Part shown: positions 54,301-62,507 of the stretch, piece after piece | Layout: each line of letters begins with the position of its first letter | How positions within the stretch are numbered: the first letter of the stretch is position 1 | Assembly: GCF_026719745.1 (NCBI RefSeq) | Contig: NZ_JAPPRQ010000053.1 | Coordinates: 1 to 64,000 of the forward strand | Direction of reading: 5' to 3' | Source: Clostridium sp. ZS2-4 | Lineage (GTDB): Bacteria; Bacillota; Clostridia; Clostridiales; Clostridiaceae | Length of the DNA: 64,000 nt | Made by a program: the position numbers and the translations under genes | The notes under the pieces: generated by a model | The model's database searches: none | What the model was told of the DNA's origin: nothing | Seen by the model: only the letters and a program-made list of their open reading frames with translations

Positions 54301-54796
54301 CATCATTCCCTAGCATATTTATACATAAAGGTCTTATTTCTTCTGGTATCTTTTGTGACAACACCTTAAGTGCTTTATCATTCTGACTGGTTACTAAAAC
54401 TCTTTTCCCATTGGCTAAAAGATGACAAATCAAATTGACTATTGTATGACTTTTTCCTGTACCCGGAGGTCCTTGAACCACCACTCCAAAGCTCTCAGCT
54501 ATCCTTTTAGCTATCTCTCCCTGTTCTTCATTATAAGGAAGAGGAAATAATAAATTTTCATTTATTCCTTTCCATTCCTCTAAAATCTCATTACTTTGTT
54601 GTATTTCTTTATCCTCCACTAAAGCTTTAACAGTTTCCGGAATAAAATCCTTTTCATCTATTTTTTTAATCATGTTATTTAATTCGTCAATCCATTTATT
54701 ATTGCAAAATTCTCTTTCATTCTCATTTTCACCTCTTAAATTCTTTATGTTTTGAAGATAAGTAACTACATTTTTAAGCTTGTCCATAGCGTCCAT
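51302..54796 (-). CDS. Superfamily 1 helicase with C-terminal endonuclease-like domain
   Basis: 1164 residues. Walker A GPPGTGKSHTIVNL at 109-122 and the following VLVTSQNDKALKVL are UPF1/DNA2-like (COG1112). A long helical insertion (about 190-740) precedes Walker B VVIIDESSQCD near 780, GDDNQISPE, EHFRCVPEIIEFSN and the C-terminal helicase motif NVAASRARNQMWVFHS near 1010. The last 100 residues (FQRDVYRMIKEKGCEVKPQVVVGNYNIDFVIEG...FAIECNGD) have the IDF...ECNGD pattern of Vsr/DUF559-like PD-(D/E)XK nucleases. Comparable helicase-Vsr proteins occur in defence islands (Hhe type), but the usual large N-terminal domain is absent. A promoter -10 TATAAT is at 54865-54870. Confidence 0.85.
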   Translation of the reverse strand: MDAMDKLKNVVTYLQNIKNLRGENENEREFCNNKWIDELNNMIKKIDEKDFIPETVKALVEDKEIQQSNEILEEWKGINENLLFPLPYNEEQGEIAKRIAESFGVVVQGPPGTGKSHTIVNLICHLLANGKRVLVTSQNDKALKVLSQKIPEEIRPLCINMLGNDAEILKEVDYYIRKTTESLAWDIRKLNDERETLEEELNECRDKQKELCYKLKKAEKIENGNIKYYGKQYKLLNIAKWVKENENRYSWIEDNIKPVQKCPMTDAKFSRLIYLLSNIHKEDLIQFFKIENLLYNIPSCSELVSKMERFLQLEKNYHHYKNIIKDWCVSYNVDYDYSRILSLLENAERFLEEIQGTWWENILQSSYQSETVRVVLQQMILRCNSYVEKICSIVKEINGHYIEIPENIDIVALAQRYSIIYKQYQQKGKINKLFKVLHPECQSILEKCRVDHSPIENKEQAKIAKKYIEQRYVEHCLRKLWNSSMREYQGEEIGEINLSVLANLEEKMNKIDTLINWDNSVKNKIIISMRNIAFLNEMDWHSKETYSHLSQGILSIKCINEYETLKLYIRNLEKNISGIEGFEETVQAIRCNDIRTVKKVYVKLDKFKEMAPIFKEINDLLQKINEDCPKLVEKIINDEDKLNMLIKYKNFSFAWRWGQLDNILKMAHEIEIDEIDEKIEKEKNRESKLIRKIVAKKTWYNQINKVGELEKRSLYAWLDAVKRIGKGTGKQSDMYRKLAQREMENCKNIIPVWIMPLDKVIEKFPLSQEMFDVVIIDESSQCDIFGISALFRGKKAIIVGDDNQISPEAVGVNVDKIQKLIDKYLKNIPHSEWFDMKTSLYNTALRIFPNRIMLKEHFRCVPEIIEFSNSLCYGREIIPIRRFNSSEKLGSAIKTVRVDGERDKVKPVNIKEAEALVNKIAECCKDSRYNGMTMGVISLLGDSQSELIESLLIKKIGYREMREREIVCGNAYAFQGDERDIIFLSMVIANNVKFTALTKEADVRRFNVAASRARNQMWVFHSVDLEDLNSKCVRARLLNYCINLNEKQNKNIDLKNIFGSQFQRDVYRMIKEKGCEVKPQVVVGNYNIDFVIEGVNNKFAIECNGDKINKINNWEEEYKKQMCLERVGWKFFKINGSEFYRNPEETIDKLWTKIKNADMNRGIA

Positions 54797-54892
54797 ATTA
54801 ACACCCCCAACGCTCCATAGATTTCACTTGATACTTTTACATTTTTTTCCTTTTGTTATGTTATATTATACCATATTATTCCAAATAATCAT

Positions 54893-54928
54893 ATAAAAAA
54901 AATGCATATCTTTTCGACATGCATTTCA
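54893..54928 (-). terminator. Terminator of the CcpA-like gene
   Basis: AAATGCAT / ATGCATTT stem with loop, followed by TTTTTTTATATG on the minus strand, directly after the leftward stop at 54939. Confidence 0.8.
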
Positions 54929-54938
54929 CATTTCACTT

Positions 54939-55943
54939 CTACTTACATGAATCTCTTTCTATAAGTTCATATGGAAGAATAAACAATTCATTTTCAATAG
55001 GTTCTTTGTTTATTTTTTTTATAAGCATTCTAGTTGCTACAGATCCCATATCATATAAAGGTTGAGCTATAGTTGTAAGCTTAGGATAAAAAATAGCGGC
55101 TCCGTAAGTGTTATTAAATCCCATAACATCAACATCTTGAGGAACATTAATATTATTATCTCTTAAAGCATTTATTGCTCCCATAGCAATTTCATCGTTT
55201 ACACAAAATACAGCATCTATGTCTTTTGTTTTTTGTAAAATTGCATTCATTGCATCATAGCCATCATCTGCCTTAAGTGAATACTTACAAAAATAAGTTA
55301 GATTTTCATCATATTTTAAATTATTTTCCTCAAGTGCTGCTATATATCCTTTGTGCCTAACAGCACTAGCATTTATAGCATCTTTATCAGTTCCTATATA
55401 TGCTACTCTCTTATTTCCCTTTTTAACCAAGTAATTCACAGCATCAATACCAGCCTGCTTATTATCTATAACTACACTTGGAAATTCACTCTCCTTACCG
55501 TTAGTTTCAATCAAAACCAATGGCATATTAGAATTCTTTATAGTTTTCACCATATTTTCTTCCAATGAGTTACTTATATAAATAACTCCATCCACCATCT
55601 TTTCACCAAGAACTCTTAGATACTCCATCTCCTTCTTAGGGTCTAAATCTGTATTGCAGAGTATTATATTATAATCATAGATGTTTGCAACATCTTCAGC
55701 ACCTCTAACTACTTCCGGGTAAATTTGATTTGATATGTCAGGGATTATTATTCCTATTGTTTTTGTTTTTTGAGTTTTTAAACTTCTAGCAACTATATTA
55801 GGCCTATAATCTAATTTTTCAATTGCTTCTAAAACTTTTTTCTTAGTATCTTCATTTACTACGTCTACATTATTTAAAACCCTTGATACTGTGGCAATTG
55901 ATACATTTGCTTCTCTAGCGACATCTTTTATTGAAGTTGCCAT
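54939..55943 (-). CDS. LacI-family regulator, CcpA-like
   Basis: 334 residues from MATSIKDVAREANVSIATVSRVLNN; the ATG at 55943 lies 8 bases behind GGAG while an upstream in-frame extension to 55988 has no ribosome site. Helix-turn-helix at 5-24, hinge helix YRPNIVARSLKTQKT, then a periplasmic-binding-like effector domain. The length and stretches such as GIIIPDISNQIYPEVVRGAEDVANIYDYNIILCNTD and the C-terminal YDMGSVATRMLIKKINKEP resemble CcpA, the HPr-Ser-P-dependent catabolite regulator. No sugar genes flank it, which fits a global rather than local regulator. Confidence 0.75.
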   Translation of the reverse strand: MATSIKDVAREANVSIATVSRVLNNVDVVNEDTKKKVLEAIEKLDYRPNIVARSLKTQKTKTIGIIIPDISNQIYPEVVRGAEDVANIYDYNIILCNTDLDPKKEMEYLRVLGEKMVDGVIYISNSLEENMVKTIKNSNMPLVLIETNGKESEFPSVVIDNKQAGIDAVNYLVKKGNKRVAYIGTDKDAINASAVRHKGYIAALEENNLKYDENLTYFCKYSLKADDGYDAMNAILQKTKDIDAVFCVNDEIAMGAINALRDNNINVPQDVDVMGFNNTYGAAIFYPKLTTIAQPLYDMGSVATRMLIKKINKEPIENELFILPYELIERDSCK

Positions 55944-55979
55944 ATTACCAACTCCTACTTTCTTTATTTTTTTAATCCT

Positions 55980-56045
55980 ATTATACAATATAAACTATTT
56001 AAAATACAAGCGTGTATTTATAAGCATGTAAATATTTACATGCTT
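55980..56045 (-). promoter_or_regulatory. Promoter and 24-bp perfect palindrome upstream of the CcpA-like gene
   Basis: Minus strand TTGTAT (56004-56009), 18 bases, TATAAT (55980-55985). Upstream at 56022-56045 is a perfect palindrome with half AAGCATGTAAAT. The remaining sequence to 56280 has no gene that I can see and must hold the promoter of the rightward DUF421 gene. Confidence 0.65.
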
Positions 56046-56280
56046 TAAGTATTAATTCTATTTTTAAAACATATCCATATTTTTACATCGAATTAAATAT
56101 TTCATAATATTCATAATTATGTGCTTCTATATAAAATAGGCTATCATAAAAACACCCATACGGATTATTTAAGAATTAAATTTGAAACAATTCACATACT
56201 ATATGTATAAAAAATAAGTTTTATAATTTCATTTCTATGTACTTAATAAAATAACTTTACAATATTGAGGTGATGATATT

Positions 56281-56973
56281 ATGAATGAAGCACTTATAGT
56301 TTCTGTTAGAGGGATAATAGCTTTTTTTACATTACTTATATTTGCTCGAATTCTTGGCAAACAGCAACTAGGTCAATTAACCTTTTTTGACTACATAGTT
56401 GGAATAACTATAGGTTCTATGGCATCTACACTTACTACTGATTTAACCAGTACGGCATGGTCTCATTGGATAGGTCTTCTAGTATGGACATGTGCCTCTT
56501 TTATTTTACAGATAGTTACTTTAAAATCAAAATCTGCTGGTGAATACCTTGATAGCAAACCAACTATTGTAATAATGGATGGAAAGATTTTGGAAGAGTC
56601 TATGAAAAAAACAAGATATCGTTTAAGTGAACTTTTAGAGCAACTACGAAGTAAAGATGTTTTTGATTTAACTCAAGTGGCTTTCGCAATTTTAGAAAAG
56701 GATGGTCAATTATCAGTGTTAAAAAAACCTGAATTTCAATCTGCAACTCCAAAAGATTTAAATTTGAAGCCAGATGCCAATATTATAGGTACCGAATTGA
56801 TTTATGATGGAATCATCGTAGACCAAAATCTTAAAAATATTAATAAAAACCGTAATTGGTTAATATCCCAACTAAAAAAACAAGGAATTAATGATTATTC
56901 TCAAGTTTTTGTAGCTACCTTTAATAGTCCTGATAAATTATATGTAGATCTATATAAGGATTATATTCAATAA
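56281..56973 (+). CDS. DUF421 (YetF/YdfS-type) membrane protein
   Basis: 230 residues with three N-terminal membrane helices (about 7-80, including RILGKQQLGQLTFFDYIVGITIGSMAS) and a cytoplasmic domain with the conserved GKILEESMKKTRYRLSELLEQLRSKDVFDLTQVAFAILEKDGQLSV. YetF-family members are spore or envelope proteins, with a reported germinant-receptor-related role for some relatives (5AF/FigP complexes). GAGGTGATG precedes the ATG. It is followed after 118 bases by a DUF4363 gene, a common pairing. Confidence 0.88.
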   Translation: MNEALIVSVRGIIAFFTLLIFARILGKQQLGQLTFFDYIVGITIGSMASTLTTDLTSTAWSHWIGLLVWTCASFILQIVTLKSKSAGEYLDSKPTIVIMDGKILEESMKKTRYRLSELLEQLRSKDVFDLTQVAFAILEKDGQLSVLKKPEFQSATPKDLNLKPDANIIGTELIYDGIIVDQNLKNINKNRNWLISQLKKQGINDYSQVFVATFNSPDKLYVDLYKDYIQ

Positions 56974-57091
56974 AGGAAATTTTAATTTACATAGAGTTTT
57001 TACTCCATATAAATTTCCAATTACAAAAATATTAGAATGGTTCGCAGTACTATAAAATTATTATTAAGTTATTAATGAAAGGAGTAAACCC

Positions 57092-57457
57092 ATGAAAAAA
57101 TTTTTACAATATGTTTTTCCCATAGCAATTATAATAATATTCATACTTGTTATGTTAAGTGGAAGTTACTTCAAAAAACCTCGTAATCCTTCGGAAGATG
57201 TAATAGGTTATGTTACAGAATTACTAGAAGATGTACAGAGAGATAACTGGAGTAATGCTGAAGATAATGTTACTAAATTAGAAGTTGCCTGGAAAAAAAT
57301 CTCTCGTAGAATACAGTTTAGTGTAGAACTTGTTGACATTTTTGATATAAACAACAACATAGCACGTCTTAGAGGAGCAGTCATTGCAAAAGACAAAACA
57401 AATGCTTTTATGGAATTATACCAAATTCAAGAAAATTGGGATTTATTAACACCTTAA
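57092..57457 (+). CDS. DUF4363 protein
   Basis: 121 residues: one N-terminal membrane segment (about 8-26) and an extracytoplasmic helical domain (DVIGYVTELLEDVQRDNWSNAEDNVTKLEVAWKKISRRIQFSVELVDIFDINNNIARLRGAVIAKD) typical of DUF4363. Often found behind DUF421 genes, so the two probably form one membrane complex. GAAAGGAG lies 8 bases before the ATG. Confidence 0.85.
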   Translation: MKKFLQYVFPIAIIIIFILVMLSGSYFKKPRNPSEDVIGYVTELLEDVQRDNWSNAEDNVTKLEVAWKKISRRIQFSVELVDIFDINNNIARLRGAVIAKDKTNAFMELYQIQENWDLLTP

Positions 57458-57465
57458 TATATAAA

Positions 57466-57512
57466 AATGTACTCTTTCAAGATATAAAATCTTAAAAGAG
57501 TACATTTTGTTT
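57466..57512. terminator. Bidirectional terminator between DUF4363 and ileS
   Basis: AATGTACTCTTT / AAAGAGTACATT stem with an inner AAGAT / ATCTT helix and T-rich tails on both sides. Confidence 0.9.
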
Positions 57513-57517
57513 ATTTT

Positions 57518-60500
57518 TTAATTTTCCTTTTCAACAGCTATCTTAAGTTCTTCACCATTGATTTTAAATTCATTGTATTCTTTTTCTAAATCGTAAGCTA
57601 CTTCTAGAGATAGTGTTTCTTTCTTTATGTGCTCTTCAAATTTTCTAATTACTTGTTCAAGCATTTCATTTCCTGAAACATAAAGTTTTATTTTATCCGC
57701 AACTTCGAATCCACTATCTTTTCTTAAATTTTGAACCTTACTTAAGATTTCACGTACATATCCTTCTTCTTTAAGCTCTTGAGTAATATTAGTATCTAAA
57801 ATTACTCCAACTTCACCTTCACCTGCAAATGCAAAACCTTCAAGTCCTTGCATTGTTACAAGTAAGTTTTCAGAAGTAAGCTTAATTTGGTCTTCACAAC
57901 CTTCAACATCTACAAATACAGAACCACCATTGTTTATAGTTTGAGCAAGCTCCATTTGATTCTTTTCACTTATAGCTTTTCTTATTCCTGGTATAAATCT
58001 TCCATAAGCTCTTCCCAATACAGGTAGATTTGGTTTTATTTCAAAATTAACGTATTTTGAAAGATCTGCACCAAATTGAACCATTTTAATATTAAGTTCT
58101 TCTTTTATTATGTCTCCATAATATTCTGGAAGTGATTTTGTGCTAACAAGCATTTCTGAAAGAGGCTGTCTGTTCTTTATATTTGCTCCATTTCTAGCAC
58201 TACGTCCAAGTTTAACTATTTTGTATGCTAAGTCCATTTTTTCTTCTAGCTCACTGTCTATAGCACTTGCATCATATGCTGGCCATTTACATAAGTGAAC
58301 ACTTTCCTCAGCATCTTTATCTAAATTAGCCACCAAGTTTTGGTATATATCTTCTGTCATAAATGGTACGAATGGAGCTGCAATTTTAACAAGAGTTGTA
58401 AGAACTTTATAAAGTGTTGTATATGCTCCAATCTTGTCCTCTGTAAGCTCCGTAGTCCAGAATCTTGCTCTGTTACGTCTGACATACCAGTTTGAAAGTT
58501 CATCCACAAACTCTTCAAGTTCAAGAGCTGCTTGAGTAATTCTGTAGTTATCCAAATGCTCTTCTACATCTTTTATTAATGTGTTAAGTTTAGACATTAC
58601 CCATTTATCCATTACATTTTCTGATACAAAATTTTTGTATTCAGTTGGATTAAATTGATCTATCTCAGCATATAAAACATAGAATGAATATACGTTCCAT
58701 AATGTGCTTAAGAACTTTCTTTGAGTTTCTTTTACGTCATCCTCAGAAAATCTTGTTGGAAGCCATGGTGCACTGGCAGTATAGAAATGCCATCTTGTAG
58801 CATCTGCTCCTTCATTCTCAAGTACATCAAACGGATCTACTACATTTCCTTTTGATTTTGACATTTTAAGTCCATGTTTATCAAGAACGTGACCTAAAAC
58901 TATACAGTTTTCATAAGAACTTTTGCCAAATAATGATGTAGATATTGCAAGTAATGTATAGAACCATCCTCTAGTTTGGTCTACTGCTTCTGATATAAAT
59001 TGTGCTGGGAAAGTCTTATCAAAAACTTCTTTGTTTTCAAATGGATAGTGATGTTGAGCAAATGGCATTGAACCTGAGTCAAACCAGCAGTCTATAACTT
59101 CTCCAGTTCTAGTCATTTCTTTTTGGCAATGCGGACAAGTAAGTTTAACTGCATCTATATATGGTTTATGAAGTTCTATTCCATCTGGAACATTTATTCC
59201 TTTTTCTTTAAGCTCTTGAACACTTCCTATACATTCTCTATGACCACATTCACATTCCCATATTGGCAATGGTGTTCCCCAATATCTGTCTCTTGAGATA
59301 CCCCAGTCAATAACATTTTCAACGAAATTACCAAATCTTCCTGTTCTTATATTATCAGGATACCAATTTATGCTATTGTTGTTTGCAACAAGTTGATCTC
59401 TAAGTGATGTCATTCTTACAAACCAGCTGTCCTTTGGATAGTAAAGAAGTGGTGTATTACATCTCCAACAGTGTGGATATGAGTGAGTAAACTTCTCTGA
59501 TTTATAAAGCGATCCATTTTCTTTCATATATTCTAGAATTTTAGGATCTGCTTTCTTTACAAACATTCCATTCCATGGTTCAACTGAATCTACAAATTTA
59601 CCTTCTAAATCAACTAAATTAATAAGTGGCAAGTTGTATTTCTTTCCTGTTTGAGCATCATCTTCACCATAAGCAGGTGCTGTATGTACTATTCCAGTAC
59701 CATCAGTAAGAGTTACATAATCTCCATGAACTACATAAAAAGCTTTTTCTTCTGGAACTTCAAATTTAAATAATTGTTCGTATTCAGTTCCAAGAAGTTC
59801 TTCTCCTTTAAATTCTCTTACTACCTCATATTCTCCTTCTAATACCTTATCAGCAAGCTCCTTTGCAAGTATTAGATATTCTCCATTATTTAATACTTCT
59901 ACATAGTCATAAGCTTTATTAATTGTTAAAGCTACGTTACTTGGTAATGTCCAAGGAGTTGTTGTCCAAGCTAATATATATTTATTGTCTTCACCTTTTA
60001 CTTTGAATTTAACAAATGCAGTAGCTTCTTTTACATCTTTATATCCTTGTGCAACTTCGTGAGAAGATAAAGCTGTTCCACATCTTGGGCAGTAAGGTGT
60101 TATTCTGTGACCTTTATATAAAAGCTCTTTTTCCCACATTTGCTTTAATGCCCACCAAACTGATTCTATATAATTATTTTCATAAGTTATATATGGATTA
60201 TCCATGTCAACCCAGAAACCTAGTTGTTCTGACATTTTTTTCCAAAGACTAGTGTACTTGAATACACTTTCTTTACATTCTTTTACGAATTTTTCTACTC
60301 CATATTCTTCAATTTGAGGCTTACCTGAAATTCCAAGTTTTTTTTCTATTTCAAGCTCTACAGGAAGTCCGTGAGTATCCCATCCAGCTTTTCTTAGAAC
60401 CTTATAACCCTTCATAACCTTATATCTTGGAATTAAATCCTTCATAACTCTTGTAAGTACGTGACCTACATGAGGCTTACCATTGGCTGTTGGAGGTCCA

Positions 60501-60634
60501 TCATAGAAAGTGAAATATTCACCATCTTGATTTAAATTAAAGCTTTTTTCTATAACATTTTCTTCATTCCAAAGCTTAGCAATATTTTTTTCCATATCTA
60601 CAAAATTTGTAGATGCTTCTACTTTGTTATACAT
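57518..60634 (-). CDS. ileS: Isoleucyl-tRNA synthetase, long IleRS2 type
   Basis: Charges tRNA-Ile. 1038 residues; HIGH-motif form PHVGH at 54-58, KMSKSKGNV near 591, editing-domain segment [14 protein letters not shown] near 225, and two zinc-type motifs [12 protein letters not shown] near 184 and [26 protein letters not shown] near 495. Length over 1000 and [18 protein letters not shown] mark the eukaryote-like IleRS2 group, members of which are poorly inhibited by mupirocin, rather than the roughly 920-residue IleRS1. It is controlled by the T-box at 60765-60978. Confidence 0.96.
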   Translation of the reverse strand: MYNKVEASTNFVDMEKNIAKLWNEENVIEKSFNLNQDGEYFTFYDGPPTANGKPHVGHVLTRVMKDLIPRYKVMKGYKVLRKAGWDTHGLPVELEIEKKLGISGKPQIEEYGVEKFVKECKESVFKYTSLWKKMSEQLGFWVDMDNPYITYENNYIESVWWALKQMWEKELLYKGHRITPYCPRCGTALSSHEVAQGYKDVKEATAFVKFKVKGEDNKYILAWTTTPWTLPSNVALTINKAYDYVEVLNNGEYLILAKELADKVLEGEYEVVREFKGEELLGTEYEQLFKFEVPEEKAFYVVHGDYVTLTDGTGIVHTAPAYGEDDAQTGKKYNLPLINLVDLEGKFVDSVEPWNGMFVKKADPKILEYMKENGSLYKSEKFTHSYPHCWRCNTPLLYYPKDSWFVRMTSLRDQLVANNNSINWYPDNIRTGRFGNFVENVIDWGISRDRYWGTPLPIWECECGHRECIGSVQELKEKGINVPDGIELHKPYIDAVKLTCPHCQKEMTRTGEVIDCWFDSGSMPFAQHHYPFENKEVFDKTFPAQFISEAVDQTRGWFYTLLAISTSLFGKSSYENCIVLGHVLDKHGLKMSKSKGNVVDPFDVLENEGADATRWHFYTASAPWLPTRFSEDDVKETQRKFLSTLWNVYSFYVLYAEIDQFNPTEYKNFVSENVMDKWVMSKLNTLIKDVEEHLDNYRITQAALELEEFVDELSNWYVRRNRARFWTTELTEDKIGAYTTLYKVLTTLVKIAAPFVPFMTEDIYQNLVANLDKDAEESVHLCKWPAYDASAIDSELEEKMDLAYKIVKLGRSARNGANIKNRQPLSEMLVSTKSLPEYYGDIIKEELNIKMVQFGADLSKYVNFEIKPNLPVLGRAYGRFIPGIRKAISEKNQMELAQTINNGGSVFVDVEGCEDQIKLTSENLLVTMQGLEGFAFAGEGEVGVILDTNITQELKEEGYVREILSKVQNLRKDSGFEVADKIKLYVSGNEMLEQVIRKFEEHIKKETLSLEVAYDLEKEYNEFKINGEELKIAVEKEN

Positions 60635-60764
60635 TATATTATCTCCTTCCCGTAAACTCTATTTATTATCATTTAATTTTCATTATTAACAATAATACCC
60701 ATTTTATTACCATTTATGGCATTTATTGTTCAATTTAAATTAAAATTTATAATTTAATACAAAC

Positions 60765-60978
60765 TAAAAAAGCTACGCCCATAAGGACGCAGCTGTATAA
60801 ACTACCCATAAACCACCTATGTGAAAATTTCAAGTACTATCATACTCTATTTCTTAACGCGAAATAACGGATAAACTTACTCAACAAATCTCTTTCAGTT
60901 CTCAGCTCCCAGGTGATTTTCCTTAAACCTTAGCTATGGGTTTCCACCATTCCCCACTCTCTTTAAGCATACAGTTAA
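60765..60978 (-). ncRNA. T-box leader for ileS (isoleucine specifier AUC)
   Basis: On the minus strand, stem I includes GGGAATGGTGGAAACCC (AG bulge and apical region) and GAAAATCACCTGGGAGC, in which the specifier triplet AUC (60917-60915) precedes ACCU as in other T-boxes. The antiterminator bulge reads AGGTGGTTTATGGG (60806-60819), where UGGU can pair with the ACCA end of tRNA-Ile; it departs from the usual GGTACC form. The terminator AGCTGCGTCC / GGGCGTAGCT with TTTTTT occupies 60765-60794. Uncharged tRNA-Ile should allow read-through. Confidence 0.88.
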
Positions 60979-61187
60979 TTACTTTTCCTGTTCCTAGCTT
61001 TTATTACTTAATTTTTGTCAGTTGAAACTATAAATTTACTGACCAAACCACTATAATTATATAATTTTTCAATTGTATTTATTATATTACAACATTATTT
61101 TATTGTCAATTTATGTTTATGATATTTTATCATTAGCTGTTTTTTAATAGTTAAGATAAATATAAGTCATTGAAACAGCATTAAATA

Positions 61188-61357
61188 TAGCAAAAAAGAC
61201 TGGATTATACCAATCTTTTTTGCTCATAATATATCATTTAATATATCTAATATGTTATATAATCTCCCAGCCACTGCCAGGTATGGTATAAACTGAAATA
61301 AAGAAAATATGAAATATAGTCTCCTAATCTTGATTAGGTATGTATGAACCCTTACCG
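61188..61357 (-). ncRNA. Candidate small RNA with its own promoter and terminator
   Basis: Minus strand promoter TTGATA (61386-61391), 17 bases, TAAAAT (61363-61368). The transcript would begin near CGGTAAGGG, contain a perfect hairpin CCTAATC-AA-GATTAGG (61323-61338), a GTTTATACC...TATATAAC region with CCTGGCAGTGGCTGGG, and end at the stem AGCAAAAAAGATTGG / CCAGTCTTTTTTGCT (61188-61222). No open frame of note. It might also be the 3' part of the MazF-like transcript. I do not recognise an RNA family. Confidence 0.5.
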
Positions 61358-61450
61358 ATTAAATTTTAACATTAATATGTCGTTTTATCAATAAGTTTTT
61401 ACTTATTTTTAATTATTATACTAATATTATATTCATTTTGTATAAATAAA

Positions 61451-62044
61451 TCACAATTTCAATGAAATTTTAAGCTTATGTTCCAAAATTTTCATAAATT
61501 CTTCATCTACTGTTGCTATATGTCTGCCTAATCTTACTTTTGAAACTACTTTTATCTGCTCTGCCAATATTGTTCCTGTAACTTGATTTTTCTCCCCGTC
61601 TTCTAACTTGTAATCACTTTCTCTTAGTTCTATATGTACTGCTATTTTCTTAGGTCTATTAGATATAGGTGCAATTATAGTAGTAGGAGAATTTTTGTTT
61701 CCTGTATCATTTTGAATTATTATGACAGGTCTTATTTTATTTTCTTCCGAACCAATATTTTGACCTAGTTCACATGTCCAAATTTCTCCTCTTCTTGGAA
61801 CAATTTTAGAGGTTTTTACTAAGTTATCATTCATCTTTATCTGCTCATTTACCCAATCCACATAGTTATAAATGCGTTTAATATTATATGCTCTCTTTTT
61901 TAGATTATCCAGATTGTTATTTTCTTGAAGCTTACTCTTAATAGTGTATATATATTCTTCTAATATATCATCAATGCTTTTCACTTTACTTTCTATAAAG
62001 CTTAGTAATTCTTCGTCATTCATACTATTAATGTCGTTTCTCAT
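61451..62044 (-). CDS. PemK/MazF-like protein with helical N-terminal extension
   Basis: 197 residues. The C-terminal 115 (RRGEIWTCELGQNIGSEENKIRPVIIIQND...TTIIAPISNRPKK...GTILAEQIKVVSKVRLGRHIATVDEEF) form a MazF-type endoribonuclease fold with the expected Arg near 105 and Ser/Thr near 120. The first 80 residues are acidic and helical, which most MazF proteins lack. No antitoxin gene is next to it: the neighbours are a candidate RNA and a C_GCAxxG_C_C-family gene. The extension could act as a built-in antitoxin or oligomerisation part; this is inference. Confidence 0.82.
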   Translation of the reverse strand: MRNDINSMNDEELLSFIESKVKSIDDILEEYIYTIKSKLQENNNLDNLKKRAYNIKRIYNYVDWVNEQIKMNDNLVKTSKIVPRRGEIWTCELGQNIGSEENKIRPVIIIQNDTGNKNSPTTIIAPISNRPKKIAVHIELRESDYKLEDGEKNQVTGTILAEQIKVVSKVRLGRHIATVDEEFMKILEHKLKISLKL

Positions 62045-62130
62045 ATAATAATCCCCCCTTTTATTATAGTAAAATGAGACACTTATTACTTTAATTTATA
62101 AAATTCTATAACTTACCCCAATATCCTCTC

Positions 62131-62487
62131 TTATATATGTTTTTTTAAAATTTCGTATGTATACTCTATTATTTCAGTACAAGATACACCATTTTTCTTT
62201 AATTCAATACAATTAAATGTTCCATAGTCTTCTTTTATTTTATTCATAACTTCTTTAGAAATGGTTCTAACTTGATTAGATTCCTCTGCTGAATCTCTAC
62301 CTTTTATTGCTCCTACAGCTATCATTGCCCCTGTAATAGCTCCACATGTACTTCCTACAGCCATTCCACCACCAAAGGGTGTTGCCACGGATACAGGTAT
62401 ATTAAGATTTTTTTCTTCGTTAAGTGCTTTTATTATAGATTCTGCACAATTGTATCCTTCTTTATAAAACTCTACTGCTTTTGACAT
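62131..62487 (-). CDS. C_GCAxxG_C_C-family redox protein
   Basis: 118 residues from the ATG at 62487, 7 bases after GGAGG. The family pattern is visible: GYNCAESIIKAL near 11, GGGMAVGSTCGAITGAMIAVG near 41-62, and CIELKKNGVSCTEIIEYTYEIL at the end. Four conserved cysteines suggest a metal or iron-sulfur site. Function is not established; it is cotranscribed with the CPBP protease gene 20 bases upstream. Confidence 0.85.
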   Translation of the reverse strand: MSKAVEFYKEGYNCAESIIKALNEEKNLNIPVSVATPFGGGMAVGSTCGAITGAMIAVGAIKGRDSAEESNQVRTISKEVMNKIKEDYGTFNCIELKKNGVSCTEIIEYTYEILKKHI

Positions 62488-62507
62488 ATTTAATTCCTCC
62501 CATATTA

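Noticed and set aside
61188-61360. 5S rRNA or 6S RNA at the structured region
   Set aside because: The CCTGGCAGTGGC stretch looked suggestive, but the conserved 5S core is absent and the ends do not pair as in 6S RNA.
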